Origin: Bradyrhizobium sp. LLZ17
GTDB taxonomy: Bacteria > Pseudomonadota > Alphaproteobacteria > Rhizobiales > Xanthobacteraceae
NCBI RefSeq assembly: GCF_041200145.1
Contig: NZ_CP165734.1
Coordinates: 5,394,001-5,458,000, forward strand
Direction of reading: 5' to 3'
DNA length: 64,000 bases
Every line of letters begins with the position of its first letter. The first letter of the stretch is position 1. The position numbers were made by a program, and so were the translations under genes. Shown one piece after another: positions 46,365 to 55,731 of this stretch. Under the pieces are notes generated by a model, which saw nothing but the letters and a program-made list of their open reading frames with translations, was not told the origin of the DNA and made no database searches.

Positions 46365-47014
46365 GGAAGATGGATCAGAAACCGACCATAGCGCAGGACG
46401 TGACGCCGAAGCCGCCGGCAGCGGTGCGCCGTGGTTTGGGCCGCGACGCGCTGGTCGCCTCGATCTGCGGCGGCGTGGTCGCGTTGATGGTCGGCGCATC
46501 CTATGCCGCCGTGCCGTTTTACAACTGGTTCTGCCGCTCCACCGGCTTCAACGGCACGACCCAGGTCGCGACCTCGGCACCTGCGAGCGGCCCGATCGCG
46601 CGCAAAATCTCGGTGCGCTTCGATTCCAACGTTGCGCCTGGCCTGCCCTGGAAGTTCGAGCCGGAGCAGAGCGAGGTCGAGGTCAACATCGGCCAGGTCA
46701 CCACGATCTACTACACCGTGACCAACCAGGCCGCGCGCACAACGTCAGGCCAGGCTGCCTATAATGTCGCGCCGCTGACGGTCGGCTCGTATTTCCAGAA
46801 GATCAACTGCTTCTGCTTCACCGAGCAGACCATGGCGCCCGGCGAGAAGCGAGAGATGCCGGTTGTGTTCTACGTCGATCCGTCGATCGTCAACGACCAC
46901 GACAATGACGGGCTCAGCACGATCACGCTGTCCTACACGTTCTATCCGGTGCGCGATCCGGTGGTGAAGCCGGTCGCAGCCGGCGAGGACGACAAGCGCA
47001 AGGGAAATCTCTGA
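46361..47014 (+). CDS. ctaG: Cytochrome c oxidase assembly protein CtaG (Cox11)
   Basis: The 217-residue protein delivers copper to the CuB site of subunit I. It has one N-terminal membrane helix ([20 protein letters not shown]), the conserved [18 protein letters not shown], and the copper motif INCFCFTEQ, followed by a CuRO-like beta domain ([20 protein letters not shown]). ATG 46361 overlaps the coxF-like stop. Both cysteines of the CFCF motif are present. Confidence 0.95.
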   Translation: MRKMDQKPTIAQDVTPKPPAAVRRGLGRDALVASICGGVVALMVGASYAAVPFYNWFCRSTGFNGTTQVATSAPASGPIARKISVRFDSNVAPGLPWKFEPEQSEVEVNIGQVTTIYYTVTNQAARTTSGQAAYNVAPLTVGSYFQKINCFCFTEQTMAPGEKREMPVVFYVDPSIVNDHDNDGLSTITLSYTFYPVRDPVVKPVAAGEDDKRKGNL

Positions 47015-47091
47015 CCGCCGGGTTGATCGCCCGGGTGTCGGAGTAAGGGGATAAGTGCCGCACAGGCACGGGATTGAGGAGAGAGACCGCA

Positions 47092-47949
47092 ATGGCTACC
47101 GCGCAAGGCAAGCATCACGACTACCACCTGGTCGATCCCTCTCCGTGGCCGGCGGTCGGCTCCGTCTCGGCCTTCATCATGGCAATCGGCGCGATCACCT
47201 GGATGCATCACATGTTCTCGGCCGCGCCGATCATCTTCGGTGTCGGTACCATCGGCGTGCTCTACACCATGGCGAGCTGGTGGGGCGACGTGATCAAGGA
47301 AGCCCAGTACAAGGGCGACCACACCCGCGTCGTGCAGATCAGCCATCGCTACGGCATGATCCTGTTCATCGCCTCCGAGGTGATGTTCTTCGTCGCCTGG
47401 TTCTGGGCCTATTTCAACGCGGCGCTGTTCCCCGCTGATCCCGTTCACGCCACCCGCGAGGCGCTGTTCGGCGGTGTCTGGCCGCCGCATGGCATCGAGA
47501 CTTTCGATCCCTGGCACCTGCCGCTCTTGAACACGCTGATCCTGCTCACCTCCGGTACCACGGTGACCTGGGCGCATCATGCGCTGCTCGAGAACGATCG
47601 CCAGGGTCTGAAGTACGGCCTGATCCTGACCATCCTGTTGGGCGCGACCTTCACCTGCGTGCAGGCCTACGAGTACAGCCATGCGGCGTTCTCGTTCGCC
47701 GGTAACGTCTACGGCGCCACGTTCTTCATGGCGACCGGTTTCCATGGCTTCCACGTCCTGGTCGGCACGATCTTTCTGATCGTGTGCCTGGCGCGCGCCT
47801 ATGCCGGCCATTTCACGCCCACGCAGCACCTCGGCTTCGAGTTCGCGGCCTGGTACTGGCACTTCGTCGACGTGGTCTGGCTGTTCCTGTTCCTCTGCAT
47901 CTATGTCTGGGGACACGGCGCCGAGACCATGGCTCACGGCGCGCACTGA
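47092..47949 (+). CDS. ctaE: Cytochrome c oxidase subunit III
   Basis: The 285-residue, seven-helix subunit stabilises the oxidase and its proton uptake. Visible motifs include [59 protein letters not shown] and the C-terminal [23 protein letters not shown] 47092 follows GAGGAGAGAG; a TTG/GTG earlier start would be inside the leader. An intrinsic terminator lies about 20 bases downstream, so ctaE may end the main oxidase transcript. Confidence 0.96.
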   Translation: MATAQGKHHDYHLVDPSPWPAVGSVSAFIMAIGAITWMHHMFSAAPIIFGVGTIGVLYTMASWWGDVIKEAQYKGDHTRVVQISHRYGMILFIASEVMFFVAWFWAYFNAALFPADPVHATREALFGGVWPPHGIETFDPWHLPLLNTLILLTSGTTVTWAHHALLENDRQGLKYGLILTILLGATFTCVQAYEYSHAAFSFAGNVYGATFFMATGFHGFHVLVGTIFLIVCLARAYAGHFTPTQHLGFEFAAWYWHFVDVVWLFLFLCIYVWGHGAETMAHGAH

Positions 47950-47969
47950 GCCGCGGGAGATCGATTGGC

Positions 47970-47996
47970 AAAGGGCGGCCGCAGGGCCGCCCTTTT
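47970..47996 (+). terminator. Intrinsic terminator after ctaE
   Basis: AAAGGGCGGCC pairs with GGCCGCCCTTT around GCAG, followed by TTTTG. The 8-11 base-pair GC stem with a T run 20 bases after the ctaE stop is a good rho-independent terminator. The next gene (DUF983) may still be read through or have its own promoter. Confidence 0.85.
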
Positions 47997-48046
47997 GCTT
48001 TGCCGCTGAAGAGGTTTCTCCAGGAAGTGTGGTAGATTAGCTTGTC

Positions 48047-48448
48047 ATGAACCAAACCACCGGCACCTCCGAGACCCAGACCTCCGTCCTGCAAAGCGCG
48101 CTGCGCGGGCTCGCCTGCAAATGCCCGCGCTGCGGCGCGGGCAAGCTCTATGCGGGCTTCCTGACGCTGGCGCCCGCCTGCGAGCGCTGCGGCCTCGACT
48201 ACGCCTTCATCGATACCGGCGATGGTCCTGCGATCTTCATCATCATGCTGGCCGGTGCGATCGTGGTCGGCTGTGCGTTGGTGGTCGAGGTCAAGTACCA
48301 GCCGCCGTACTGGTTGCATGCGGTGCTGTGGCTGCCGCTGATCCTCGCCACCACGCTCCTGCCGCTACGCGCGATGAAATCGCTGTTGATCTCGTTGCAA
48401 TTCCACCACAAGGCGGCGCCGGGCCGGCTGGTCGACCGCGAGAAATGA
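48047..48448 (+). CDS. DUF983 family membrane protein
   Basis: The 133-residue protein has a CPxCG zinc-finger pair (CKCPRCGAGKLYAGFLTL and CERCGLDYAF) followed by two membrane helices (AIFIIMLAGAIVVGCALVVE and WLHAVLWLPLILATTLLPL). DUF983 proteins are regularly encoded in cytochrome oxidase operons and probably help oxidase assembly; their exact role is unknown. The stop overlaps the SURF1 start by four bases. Confidence 0.82.
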   Translation: MNQTTGTSETQTSVLQSALRGLACKCPRCGAGKLYAGFLTLAPACERCGLDYAFIDTGDGPAIFIIMLAGAIVVGCALVVEVKYQPPYWLHAVLWLPLILATTLLPLRAMKSLLISLQFHHKAAPGRLVDREK

Positions 48449-49209
48449 GCGAGACAGCGCGCAAGCCCCGCGTGGCCGGCTTCGCGCTGTTCACGTTGTT
48501 GCTGACGGCGGCCTTCGTCGCGCTCGGCGTCTGGCAGCTGCAGCGTCGCAGCGCCAAGCACGAACTGATCGCCGCACTCACCGAGCGTCTCGCGCAGCCG
48601 CCGATCGCGCTGCCGCCGCCGGCACAATGGGGCGGCCTGAACGCCGCGCGCGACGAATTCCGCCGCGTCAGCTTCACCGCGACCTACGCGGCCTCGCCGG
48701 ATGCGATGGTTTATTCGCCCGGCTCCGCCGTGCGCAAGGATGCCTCCGGCCCCGGCACCTGGGCCTTTCTGCCGGCGCGGCTGCCGGGCGGGGAGATCGT
48801 CGTGATCGATGCGGGGTTCGTCGAGAACACGATGCAGGATCGCGGCGTCGAGGATCGCGCGGTGAAGAAGCTCGTCACCGGCACGCCGCTCGCGCTCACC
48901 GGCTATCTGCGTTTTCCGGAAGCGCCGGGATGGCTCACGCCCGCGGAGAATCGCGACAAGCGGCTCTGGTTCGTGCGCGATCACCTGGCGATCGCAAGCG
49001 CACTCGGCTGGGGCACGGTCGCGCCGTTCTACATCGACCTGGAGCAACCGGTCCCCGCGAACGGCATTCCGCGTCCGGGTCCGCTCGATGTGCATCTGAA
49101 GGACGACCATCTGCAATATGCCATCACCTGGTTCACGCTCGCAGGTGCGGTGTTGATCGCCTTCGCCCTCTGGGTGAGGGGACGGCGGCAGAGCGGAGCG
49201 ACGCCGTAG
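48445..49209 (+). CDS. SURF1-family oxidase assembly protein
   Basis: The 254-residue protein has two membrane helices at its ends (FALFTLLLTAAFVALGVWQL and ITWFTLAGAVLIAFALWV) and a periplasmic SURF1 domain (WGGLNAARDEFRRVSFTATY, WAFLPARLPGGEIVVIDAGF and RLWFVRDHLAIASALG). SURF1 supports haem A insertion and oxidase assembly. ATG 48445 overlaps the DUF983 stop. It completes the oxidase gene group. Confidence 0.9.
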   Translation: MSETARKPRVAGFALFTLLLTAAFVALGVWQLQRRSAKHELIAALTERLAQPPIALPPPAQWGGLNAARDEFRRVSFTATYAASPDAMVYSPGSAVRKDASGPGTWAFLPARLPGGEIVVIDAGFVENTMQDRGVEDRAVKKLVTGTPLALTGYLRFPEAPGWLTPAENRDKRLWFVRDHLAIASALGWGTVAPFYIDLEQPVPANGIPRPGPLDVHLKDDHLQYAITWFTLAGAVLIAFALWVRGRRQSGATP

Positions 49210-49316
49210 GTTCCCGGACGAAACCCGGAATCGCCCGGGGTTTATTGTTCAGGACATATTCACGACTGTGATCCTAAGCCGCCTTGAGATTTTTCCGCGG
49301 CAGACAGGATTGCAGC

Positions 49317-49682
49317 GTGAGCGATTTTGATCAGATGGGAATAGTCGTCGATTGGGTGGATGCCTGCCGGAAGGGCGACCTTGCGGCGTTGCTCGACCTC
49401 TATACCGACGACGCCGAGCTCGAATGCACGTGCAACGGCAAGCACAGCTATCGCGGCCGGAGCGAGCTCGAAGCCTTTTGGAGGCCGCAGCTCAGCGCCT
49501 TCCCGTCGGTGCGCTTTGGCCTCGAAGAGATCAAGCCGGTGCCACAAGGCGTCGATCTCGAATATTCCGTTGCGGGCGCGCTGCGCATTCGCGTCTCGTT
49601 TCGGTTCAGCCCGGGAGGCAAGATCTACAGCATGGTCTGCGAGCCGGCGCAGCAGAGCTCTCACAATTGCGCCGCGTGCTAG
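49317..49682 (+). CDS. NTF2-like (SnoaL-type) protein
   Basis: The 121-residue protein reads SDFDQMGIVVDWVDACRKGD, LAALLDLYTDDAELECTCNG and the C-terminal DLEYSVAGALRIRVSFRFSP, giving the NTF2-like fold. Four cysteines (ECTC, MVCEP and NCAAC) could bind metal or respond to redox. GTG 49317 is chosen as start; ATG 49335 and an upstream TTG (49284) are possible. It converges with the histidine kinase gene with a four-base overlap. Confidence 0.65.
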   Translation: MSDFDQMGIVVDWVDACRKGDLAALLDLYTDDAELECTCNGKHSYRGRSELEAFWRPQLSAFPSVRFGLEEIKPVPQGVDLEYSVAGALRIRVSFRFSPGGKIYSMVCEPAQQSSHNCAAC

Positions 49683-51041
49683 CCGGAGCGCGGTACGTCC
49701 CGCGTCTTCTCGATCGGCAGGCGGCAGCGCACATAGGTTCGTTCGTCGGCACGCAGCAGTGACAGCGACCCGCTGAGCGCGCGCACGCGCTCGTGCATGC
49801 CGGTGAGGCCCCGGCCGAAGACATTCTCCGCGGGAAAGCCGCCGCCGTCATCGGAGACCTCGATGGCGAGGGCATCGCCGGCGACGGCTGCCTGCACGTG
49901 GGCGTTGCGCGCGCCGGCGTGGCGCAGCACGTTGGTCAGCGCTTCCTGGATCACCCGGTAGACGGTCTGGGCCAGCGCCCCGCCGATCCCGTCGAGCGCA
50001 GGATCGATCGTTGCCGTCACGGCGATATGCGGTGCCTGCCGGCGGAAATTCCGGAGCAGCGTCTGCACGCTGCTCTCGAGCCCCAATTCCTCGATGTACA
50101 GCGGCCGCAGCCGGTCGAGGATGCGGCGGTTGGCCTGCTGAAGTGCTTCGACCGATTGCAGCACCTCCTGCGCGGAATCGCCGAGATGTCCCGAAGCCGG
50201 CACGGCCTCGACCAGGGCGATCGTGCCGACGCGGATGCTGAACAACAGCGGCCCGAGCTCGTCATGCAGTTCGCGGGCGAGAACGCGCCGCTCGTCGTCC
50301 TGGAGCGACACCAGACGGTGCAGGAGATCGCGATTGTCCTGGCTCAATTGCGCGAGTGTTGCGGCGAGCGCATTGGCCTCCTCGCAGCTCTGCCGAATCT
50401 CCGGCGGCCCTCCGATCGGGATCAGGTTTGCGTAATCGCCGCGGCGTATCCGCGTCAGCCCTTCGCCGAGATTTTGCAGGGGATGCAGCGCCGATCCCGC
50501 GAAAACATAGGCGACGATTGCGGTGACCGCCGTCAGCACCGCGACGAGACCGATCAACGCGAGAAAGCCGACCCATTTCTCGAACACATCGGCCGACAGG
50601 TCGGGCCGGAACACGATGTCGCCGACGCGCGAGCCGCCGATCATCACCGGGGATGTCTCGTTCACGTCGGGAACACCAAGCAGGTCGATGAACCATCGTG
50701 GTACGCCATGCAGGGTGTGCAGGGCGTCATCCGCGGAAGAGGTGGGGACCTGCCTCCGCCGGCCGGAATTGGATATCCGAGGCCGTATCCATCGCGTGGA
50801 CAAAGGCCTCGAGCGCCTGCCCAGGCTTGTCGGAGGCCCGCAGGGTGGCGTTGAGCGCGGCCGCGACCATCCTGGTCGAGCGCCGCCCCGCCTCGTTCTC
50901 GTCGGCAAGCTGGCCGGTCGCGAAGGTCTGGAGCAGCACGGCGCCCATGACCAGTGCGGCGACGAAGCTGACGCCGAGCGGAAGAAACAGTTGCGTCCTG
51001 AATGGGAGCCGTTGCCACATTAGGTCAATTCTAACGGGCAT
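49679..51041 (-). CDS. NarX-type sensor histidine kinase, broken by one frame shift
   Basis: The intended protein of about 454 residues starts at ATG 51041 (or 51020) with a membrane helix (LFLPLGVSFVAALVMGAVLL). A periplasmic loop follows, then a second helix (LIGLVAVLTAVTAIVAYVFA), HAMP (LHPLQNLGEGLTRIRRGDY), the HisKA_3 phosphorylation site (RVLARELHDELGPLLFS) and an ATPase domain (VIQEALTNVLRHAGA, EVSDDGGGF). The frame changes near 50749, where PAEAG should continue VPTSSADDALHTL; two bases may be lost or one G gained. It is divergent to a LuxR-type response regulator and should phosphorylate it. Signal unknown. Confidence 0.82.
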
Positions 51042-51105
51042 CAGCGGAATTTGCTCTTTCCATTTGTTCCCGGCGGCTTATGAGTCGAGAAAACAGAGAG
51101 TTACG

Positions 51106-51750
51106 ATGCAAGATACCGCCAAGCCGGCAACCAGAGTACTGATCGTCGACGATCATCCCGTGGTGCTGTCCGGTTGCCGCACCCTGTTTGCGTCCGACCA
51201 TTCCATCCGCATCGACGAGGCAACCGACGCCAAGTCCGGGCACCGCGCTTATATCAGCAAGCGTCCCGACGTCACGGTCATCGACATCAGCCTGCCCGAC
51301 GTCTCCGGCTTCGAACTGATGCGCCGGATCCGCAAGGACGACCCGGACGCCAAGATCATCATGTTCAGCATGAATGACGATCCGGCTTTCGTGGTGCGCG
51401 CGGTCGAACTGGGCGCACAGGGCTATGTCTCCAAAGGCGACGACCCCAGGATCCTGCTCAAGGCAGTGCGCAAGGTGATCGCAGGCGACAATTTTATCTC
51501 GCCGCAGCTCGCGGAGGCCGTGACGTTCTCGGGCGCGGCCATCAAGGCCAATCCAGCCTCGCAGATGACCCCGCGGGAGCTGGAAATTCTCCGCCTGCTC
51601 GGGCGCGGCAACAAGATCGTCGAGGTCGCCGAGGCGCTCGGCATCTCCTACAAGACGGTCGCCAACACCACGTCCCTGCTCAAGCAGAAGCTCGGCGCCA
51701 AGAACCATTCCGACCTGATCCGGATCGCGGTGGAAATCGGGATGAACTGA
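51106..51750 (+). CDS. LuxR/NarL-family response regulator
   Basis: The 214-residue protein has a receiver domain (RVLIVDDHPVVLSGCRTLF, the phospho-acceptor Asp in TVIDISLPDVSG, and a later VSKGD Lys) and a C-terminal LuxR helix-turn-helix (MTPRELEILRLLGRGNKIVE then GISYKTVANTTSLLKQKLG). It pairs with the divergent histidine kinase, 64 bases away. ATG 51106 has GAGAG six bases upstream. Target genes are unknown. Confidence 0.9.
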   Translation: MQDTAKPATRVLIVDDHPVVLSGCRTLFASDHSIRIDEATDAKSGHRAYISKRPDVTVIDISLPDVSGFELMRRIRKDDPDAKIIMFSMNDDPAFVVRAVELGAQGYVSKGDDPRILLKAVRKVIAGDNFISPQLAEAVTFSGAAIKANPASQMTPRELEILRLLGRGNKIVEVAEALGISYKTVANTTSLLKQKLGAKNHSDLIRIAVEIGMN

Positions 51751-52052
51751 CGTTCGTCAGGGGACCGAACCGGCTGCTCCAGAATGCCGCCGGTCCGGCC
51801 GACGGAGTGGCGTCGCCGTGCGTCTGGGCAATGTGGGGACGAACGGCTGGTACCATCCGTCGACACAATGGGCCGACGAGATGTTCGTTCCCAGGTTGGC
51901 GCGACAGGCCGGGAAAACGAAGCAATAGCGTCCGCTGCCAAGCTGTATGAAGCTCAGCACCAGCCGTAGCGTATCGGGAAAAACCGGAACATTTGGCTGC
52001 CCCCGTCGTTTTTGTCCTTGACGATCCCTGGACAGGCGACGATAGCTCGAAC
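51751..52052. other. Intergenic stretch with a possible very small ORF
   Basis: No recognised gene lies between the response regulator and the candidate small RNA. A 36-codon frame, GTG 51818 to TAG 51928, ends in GTNGWYHPSTQWADEMFVPR and has protein-like composition, with GGAG at 51803-51806; no match is known to me. The promoter for the downstream RNA is at 52018-52046. Confidence 0.3.
52018..52046 (+). promoter_or_regulatory. Candidate promoter for the small RNA upstream of thrC
   Basis: TTGACG (52018-52023) and GATAGC (52041-52046) are separated by 17 bases, a sigma70-type arrangement. The -35 is strong and the -10 weak. Transcription would start near 52053, just ahead of the structured region. 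Confidence 0.4.
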
Positions 52053-52155
52053 GAACGATGTCAGGGGGTGGCGACACCCGACGCGAAAACCGGTCTGCAC
52101 ACAGTAACGACAGACCTTCCAAGAGAAGGGCTGCGGCATCGCCGCAGCCCTTTTT
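52053..52155 (+). ncRNA. Candidate structured small RNA with its own terminator
   Basis: About 103 bases hold three stems in a row: GGGTG-GCGA-CACCC (52066-52079) with a GNRA loop, GGTCTG/CAGACC (52092-52097 with 52111-52116), and the terminator GGGCTGCGGC-ATC-GCCGCAGCCC followed by five T (52128-52155). No reading frame with a start and ribosome site fills it. The nearest upstream gene ends 300 bases before, so the terminator needs a transcript of its own. I do not recognise it as a known RNA family. It could instead be a thrC leader element. Confidence 0.45.
52126..52155 (+). terminator. Strong intrinsic terminator
   Basis: Ten perfect base pairs (GGGCTGCGGC with GCCGCAGCCC) around the three-base loop ATC, followed by TTTTT. 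It lies 130 bases before thrC and 380 after the response regulator gene. Confidence 0.9.
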
Positions 52156-52285
52156 CGTTGGCCGGTTTCCCGATGCCGCAAAACACTCTATGGTGCCGCA
52201 AAGCCTCTGGCTGCAAACTAGGAACATCGTGAAATCAAAGGCTTAAGGCCCGGATTTCAGGCCGGGCCGGCCTTTGGAGGGCAGT

Positions 52286-53704
52286 TTGACTCGTTATATC
52301 TCGACCCGGGGCGAGGCCCCTGAGCTTGGCTTCTGCGACGTGATGCTGACCGGGCTTGCTCGCGACGGCGGCCTGTATGTGCCGGTCACCTGGCCGCAGC
52401 TCTCCGCTGAGACGATCACAGGTTTTTTCGGCCGCCCCTATTGGGAGGTTGCGGTCGACGTGATCCGTCCCTTCGTCGGCGGTGAGATTTCGGACGCCGA
52501 CCTTGGTCGCATGGCGAACGAGGCCTACGCCACCTTCCGCCATCCGGCGGTGGTGCCGCTGCGCCAGATGTCACCGCATCAATTCGTGCTGGAGCTGTTC
52601 CACGGTCCGACGCTCGCGTTCAAGGACGTCGCGATGCAGCTGATCTCGCGGCTGATGGATCATGTTCTCGCCAAGCGCGGCCAGCGCACCACCATCGTGG
52701 TCGCGACGTCGGGCGACACCGGTGGCGCTGCGGTTGACGCGTTTGCAGGGCTGGAGAACGTCGATCTCATCGTGCTGTTTCCGCACGGCCGCATCTCCGA
52801 GGTGCAGCAGCGCATGATGACGACGACAGGCGCGGCCAATGTTCACGCGCTCGCCGTCGAAGGTAATTTCGACGATTGCCAGGCGCTCGTGAAGGGGATG
52901 TTCAACAACCACCGCTTCCGCGATGCGACCTCGCTGTCCGGCGTCAATTCCATCAACTGGGCGCGTATCGTCGCGCAGGTGGTCTACTACGTCACCTCGG
53001 CGGTTGCCGTCGGCGCGCCCGCGCGCGCGGTGGATTTCATCGTGCCGACCGGCAATTTCGGCGACATTTTCGCGGGCTACGTCGCCAAGCGCATGGGTCT
53101 CCCGATACGGACGCTTCACATTGCCGCCAACGTCAACGATATCCTCGCCCGCACGCTCAAGACCGGGATCTACGAGGTGCGCGAGGTGCATGCCACCGCG
53201 TCGCCGTCGATGGACATCCAGATCTCGTCGAATTTCGAGCGGCTGCTGTTCGAAGCCGGCCGGCGCGATGCGGCCGGCGTGCGCCGGCTGATGGAGCAGC
53301 TGAAGCAGTCGGGGCGCTTCGTGCTGCCCGACGCCACGCTGGCTGCGATCCGCGAGGAATTCGACGCCGGCCGCGCTGATGAGACCGAAACCGCGGCCGC
53401 GATCCGCGCTGCCTGGCGCGAGGCTGGCGAGCTCGTCGATCCCCACACGGCCGTCGCGCTCGCGGTCGCCGACCGCGATACCACCGACACGACCGTGCCG
53501 AATATCGTGCTCTCCACCGCCCATCCGGCCAAGTTCCCGGATGCTGTGGAGGCGGCCTGCGGCCAGCGGCCGCAACTGCCGGCTTGGCTCGACGGTCTCA
53601 TGACCAAGTCCGAACACATGAAGGTGATCAAGAACGACCAGGCCGAGGTCGAGCGGTTCGTGCTGTCGGTCAGCCGCGCCGCAAAACAAGGAGTTGCCGG
53701 ATGA
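52286..53704 (+). CDS. thrC: Threonine synthase
   Basis: The 472-residue PLP enzyme converts O-phosphohomoserine to threonine. The fold type II features are visible: TLAFKDVAMQL with the PLP lysine, VVATSGDTGGAAVDAFAGL, the phosphate loop PTGNFGDIFAGYVAKRMG and N-terminal MTRYISTRGEAPELGFCDVM. The start is TTG 52286, with GGAGGG six bases upstream; no ATG/GTG fits better. The stop overlaps the M16 peptidase start (ATGA). The terminator and candidate RNA upstream separate it from the response regulator. Confidence 0.93.
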   Translation: MTRYISTRGEAPELGFCDVMLTGLARDGGLYVPVTWPQLSAETITGFFGRPYWEVAVDVIRPFVGGEISDADLGRMANEAYATFRHPAVVPLRQMSPHQFVLELFHGPTLAFKDVAMQLISRLMDHVLAKRGQRTTIVVATSGDTGGAAVDAFAGLENVDLIVLFPHGRISEVQQRMMTTTGAANVHALAVEGNFDDCQALVKGMFNNHRFRDATSLSGVNSINWARIVAQVVYYVTSAVAVGAPARAVDFIVPTGNFGDIFAGYVAKRMGLPIRTLHIAANVNDILARTLKTGIYEVREVHATASPSMDIQISSNFERLLFEAGRRDAAGVRRLMEQLKQSGRFVLPDATLAAIREEFDAGRADETETAAAIRAAWREAGELVDPHTAVALAVADRDTTDTTVPNIVLSTAHPAKFPDAVEAACGQRPQLPAWLDGLMTKSEHMKVIKNDQAEVERFVLSVSRAAKQGVAG

Positions 53705-54990
53705 GCGTCGAGATCTCCAAGCTTGCCTCCGGCCTGACCGTCGTGACCGACAACATGCCCCACCTCGAGACCGCGGCGCTCGGCGTCTGGGCCGGCGTCG
53801 GCGGCCGCGACGAGAAGCCGAACGAGCACGGCATCTCGCACCTTCTGGAGCACATGGCCTTCAAGGGCACGACAGGGCGATCCTCGCGCGAGATCGTGGA
53901 GGAGATCGAGGCGGTCGGCGGCGACCTCAACGCCGGCACCTCGACGGAGACGACCTCCTATTATGCCCGGGTGATGAAAGCCGACGTGCCGCTGGCGCTC
54001 GATGTGCTCGCCGACATCCTGGCCAATCCCGCCTTCGAGCCCGACGAGCTCGAGCGCGAGAAGAACGTCATCGTGCAGGAAATCGGCGCCGCCCAGGATA
54101 CGCCCGACGACGTCGTGTTCGAGCATCTCAACGAGCTCTGCTATCCCGACCAGCCGATGGGGCGCTCGCTGCTCGGCACCGCCAAGACGCTGAAAGGCTT
54201 CAACCGCGACATGCTGCGCGGGTATCTCTCGACGCATTACCGCGGGCCCGACATGGTCGTGGCGGCCGCCGGCGCCGTCGATCACACGCAGGTTGTCGCC
54301 GAGGTCGAGAAGCGCTTTGCAAGCTTTGAGGGCAACGCCGGGGCCGAAGCCGCAGGCAGCCCAGTTCGGCAAGGGCGGCATCAAGGTCGTACACCGCGAA
54401 CTCGAGCAGGCGCACCTGACGCTGGCGCTCGAAGGCGTACCGCAGACCGATCCGGCGCTGTTCTCGCTGCAAGTCTTCACCAACATCCTCGGTGGCGGGA
54501 TGTCGTCGCGGCTGTTCCAGGAGGTGCGCGAGAAGCGCGGCCTCTGCTACTCGATCTACTCGTTCCACGCGCCCTATACCGACACCGGCTTCTTCGGCCT
54601 CTACACCGGGACCGACCCCGCCGACGCGCCCGAGATGATGGAGGTCGTCATCGACGTCATGAACGATTCGGTGGAGACGCTGACCGAAGCCGAGATTGCC
54701 CGCGCCAAGGCGCAGATGAAGGCCGGCCTCTTGATGGCGTTGGAGAGCTGCTCGTCGCGCGCCGAGCAGCTTGCCCGTCACGTGCTCGCCTATGGGCGGC
54801 CGCAAACGGCGCAGGAGCTGGTGGCCCGGATCGACGCCGTCAGCATCGAATCGACCCGCGATGCCGCGCGTGCACTGCTTCGCGCAGCCGCCCTGCGGTG
54901 GTTGCATTGGGCAGCGGCAGGGGTCTGGACACGGCGGTGTCTTTTGCGGAAGGATTGACCCGGGCGCGCACCAAGGCGCAGCTGCATTAG
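53701..54990 (+). CDS. M16-family zinc peptidase (mitochondrial processing peptidase-like), with two frame breaks
   Basis: The intended protein of about 430 residues has the inverted zinc motif HLLEHMAFKGT near residue 44, ELEREKNVIVQEIGAAQDTP (the second Glu) and YRGPDMVVAAAGAVDH. After residue about 210 the frame must change (GPKPQAAQFGKGGIKVVHRE), and again near the end (RPAVVALGSGRGLDTAVSF). Two bases (GC) seem lost near 54332 and one G near 54885; together they restore frame. The start overlaps the thrC stop. In mitochondria the relatives remove presequences; here a role in peptide processing is inferred. Confidence 0.85.
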   Translation: MSVEISKLASGLTVVTDNMPHLETAALGVWAGVGGRDEKPNEHGISHLLEHMAFKGTTGRSSREIVEEIEAVGGDLNAGTSTETTSYYARVMKADVPLALDVLADILANPAFEPDELEREKNVIVQEIGAAQDTPDDVVFEHLNELCYPDQPMGRSLLGTAKTLKGFNRDMLRGYLSTHYRGPDMVVAAAGAVDHTQVVAEVEKRFASFEGNAGAEAAGSPVRQGRHQGRTPRTRAGAPDAGARRRTADRSGAVLAASLHQHPRWRDVVAAVPGGAREARPLLLDLLVPRALYRHRLLRPLHRDRPRRRARDDGGRHRRHERFGGDADRSRDCPRQGADEGRPLDGVGELLVARRAACPSRARLWAAANGAGAGGPDRRRQHRIDPRCRACTASRSRPAVVALGSGRGLDTAVSFAEGLTRARTKAQLH

Positions 54991-55024
54991 GAGCCGCGCA
55001 CGGACCGCCCCGGGAAGCATCACC

Positions 55025-55612
55025 ATGGCCCTGTTTCGCCTGCCATCCAGTGGACCTGCCGCCCTCGCGCCGCGCGGCAACGGGCTCTTGCTGCGCGCAC
55101 CGCAGATGTCCGATTTTCTGCAATGGGCGCATCTGCGCGAGACCAGCCGCGATTATCTGACGCCGTGGGAGCCGATCTGGCCGTCGGACGATCTGACCCG
55201 GTCCGGCTTCCGCCGCCGCCTGCGTCGCTATTCCGAGGATATCGCCGCAGACCGCTCCTACCCCTTCCTGATCTTCCGCGAGCTCGACGGCGCTATGGTC
55301 GGCGGCATCACGCTGGCCAATGTCCGCCGCGGCATCGTGCAAGCGGGGACCATCGGCTACTGGGTCGGCCAGTCCCATGCCCATCGCGGCTACATGACGG
55401 CCGCGCTTCGGGTGCTGCTCCCGACGATGTTCGGCGAGCTCAATCTGCACCGGGTTGAGGCCGCCTGCATCCCCACCAATGCGCCGTCGATCCGGGTGCT
55501 GGAGAAATGCGGCTTCTCCCGTGAGGGCCTGGCGCGCCGCTATCTCTGCATCAACGGGATCTGGCAGGACCATTTGCTGTTCGGCCTGCTGCACGAGGAT
55601 TTCCGCGGTTGA
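55025..55612 (+). CDS. GNAT-family N-acetyltransferase (RimJ-like)
   Basis: The 195-residue protein has the GNAT fold: LRAPQMSDFLQWAHLRETSR, an internal SYPFLIFRELDGAMVGGITL, the acetyl-CoA loop YWVGQSHAHRGYMTAALRVL and LHRVEAACIPTNAPSIRVLE. It resembles RimJ-type ribosomal-protein alanine acetyltransferases. It follows the M16 peptidase by 34 bases on the same strand and may share its message. The start is ATG 55025. Confidence 0.87.
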   Translation: MALFRLPSSGPAALAPRGNGLLLRAPQMSDFLQWAHLRETSRDYLTPWEPIWPSDDLTRSGFRRRLRRYSEDIAADRSYPFLIFRELDGAMVGGITLANVRRGIVQAGTIGYWVGQSHAHRGYMTAALRVLLPTMFGELNLHRVEAACIPTNAPSIRVLEKCGFSREGLARRYLCINGIWQDHLLFGLLHEDFRG

Positions 55613-55731
55613 GCGCCGGTCTCCGCGCGGGCCAAACTCAGCTTTTTCGTGCCTTGGGATCGCCGATTTTAGCGATATAAGCGCACCAAGCTGGCGACCT
55701 GCCAGGATGGTGTCACGGAGTACGGGCGTTC

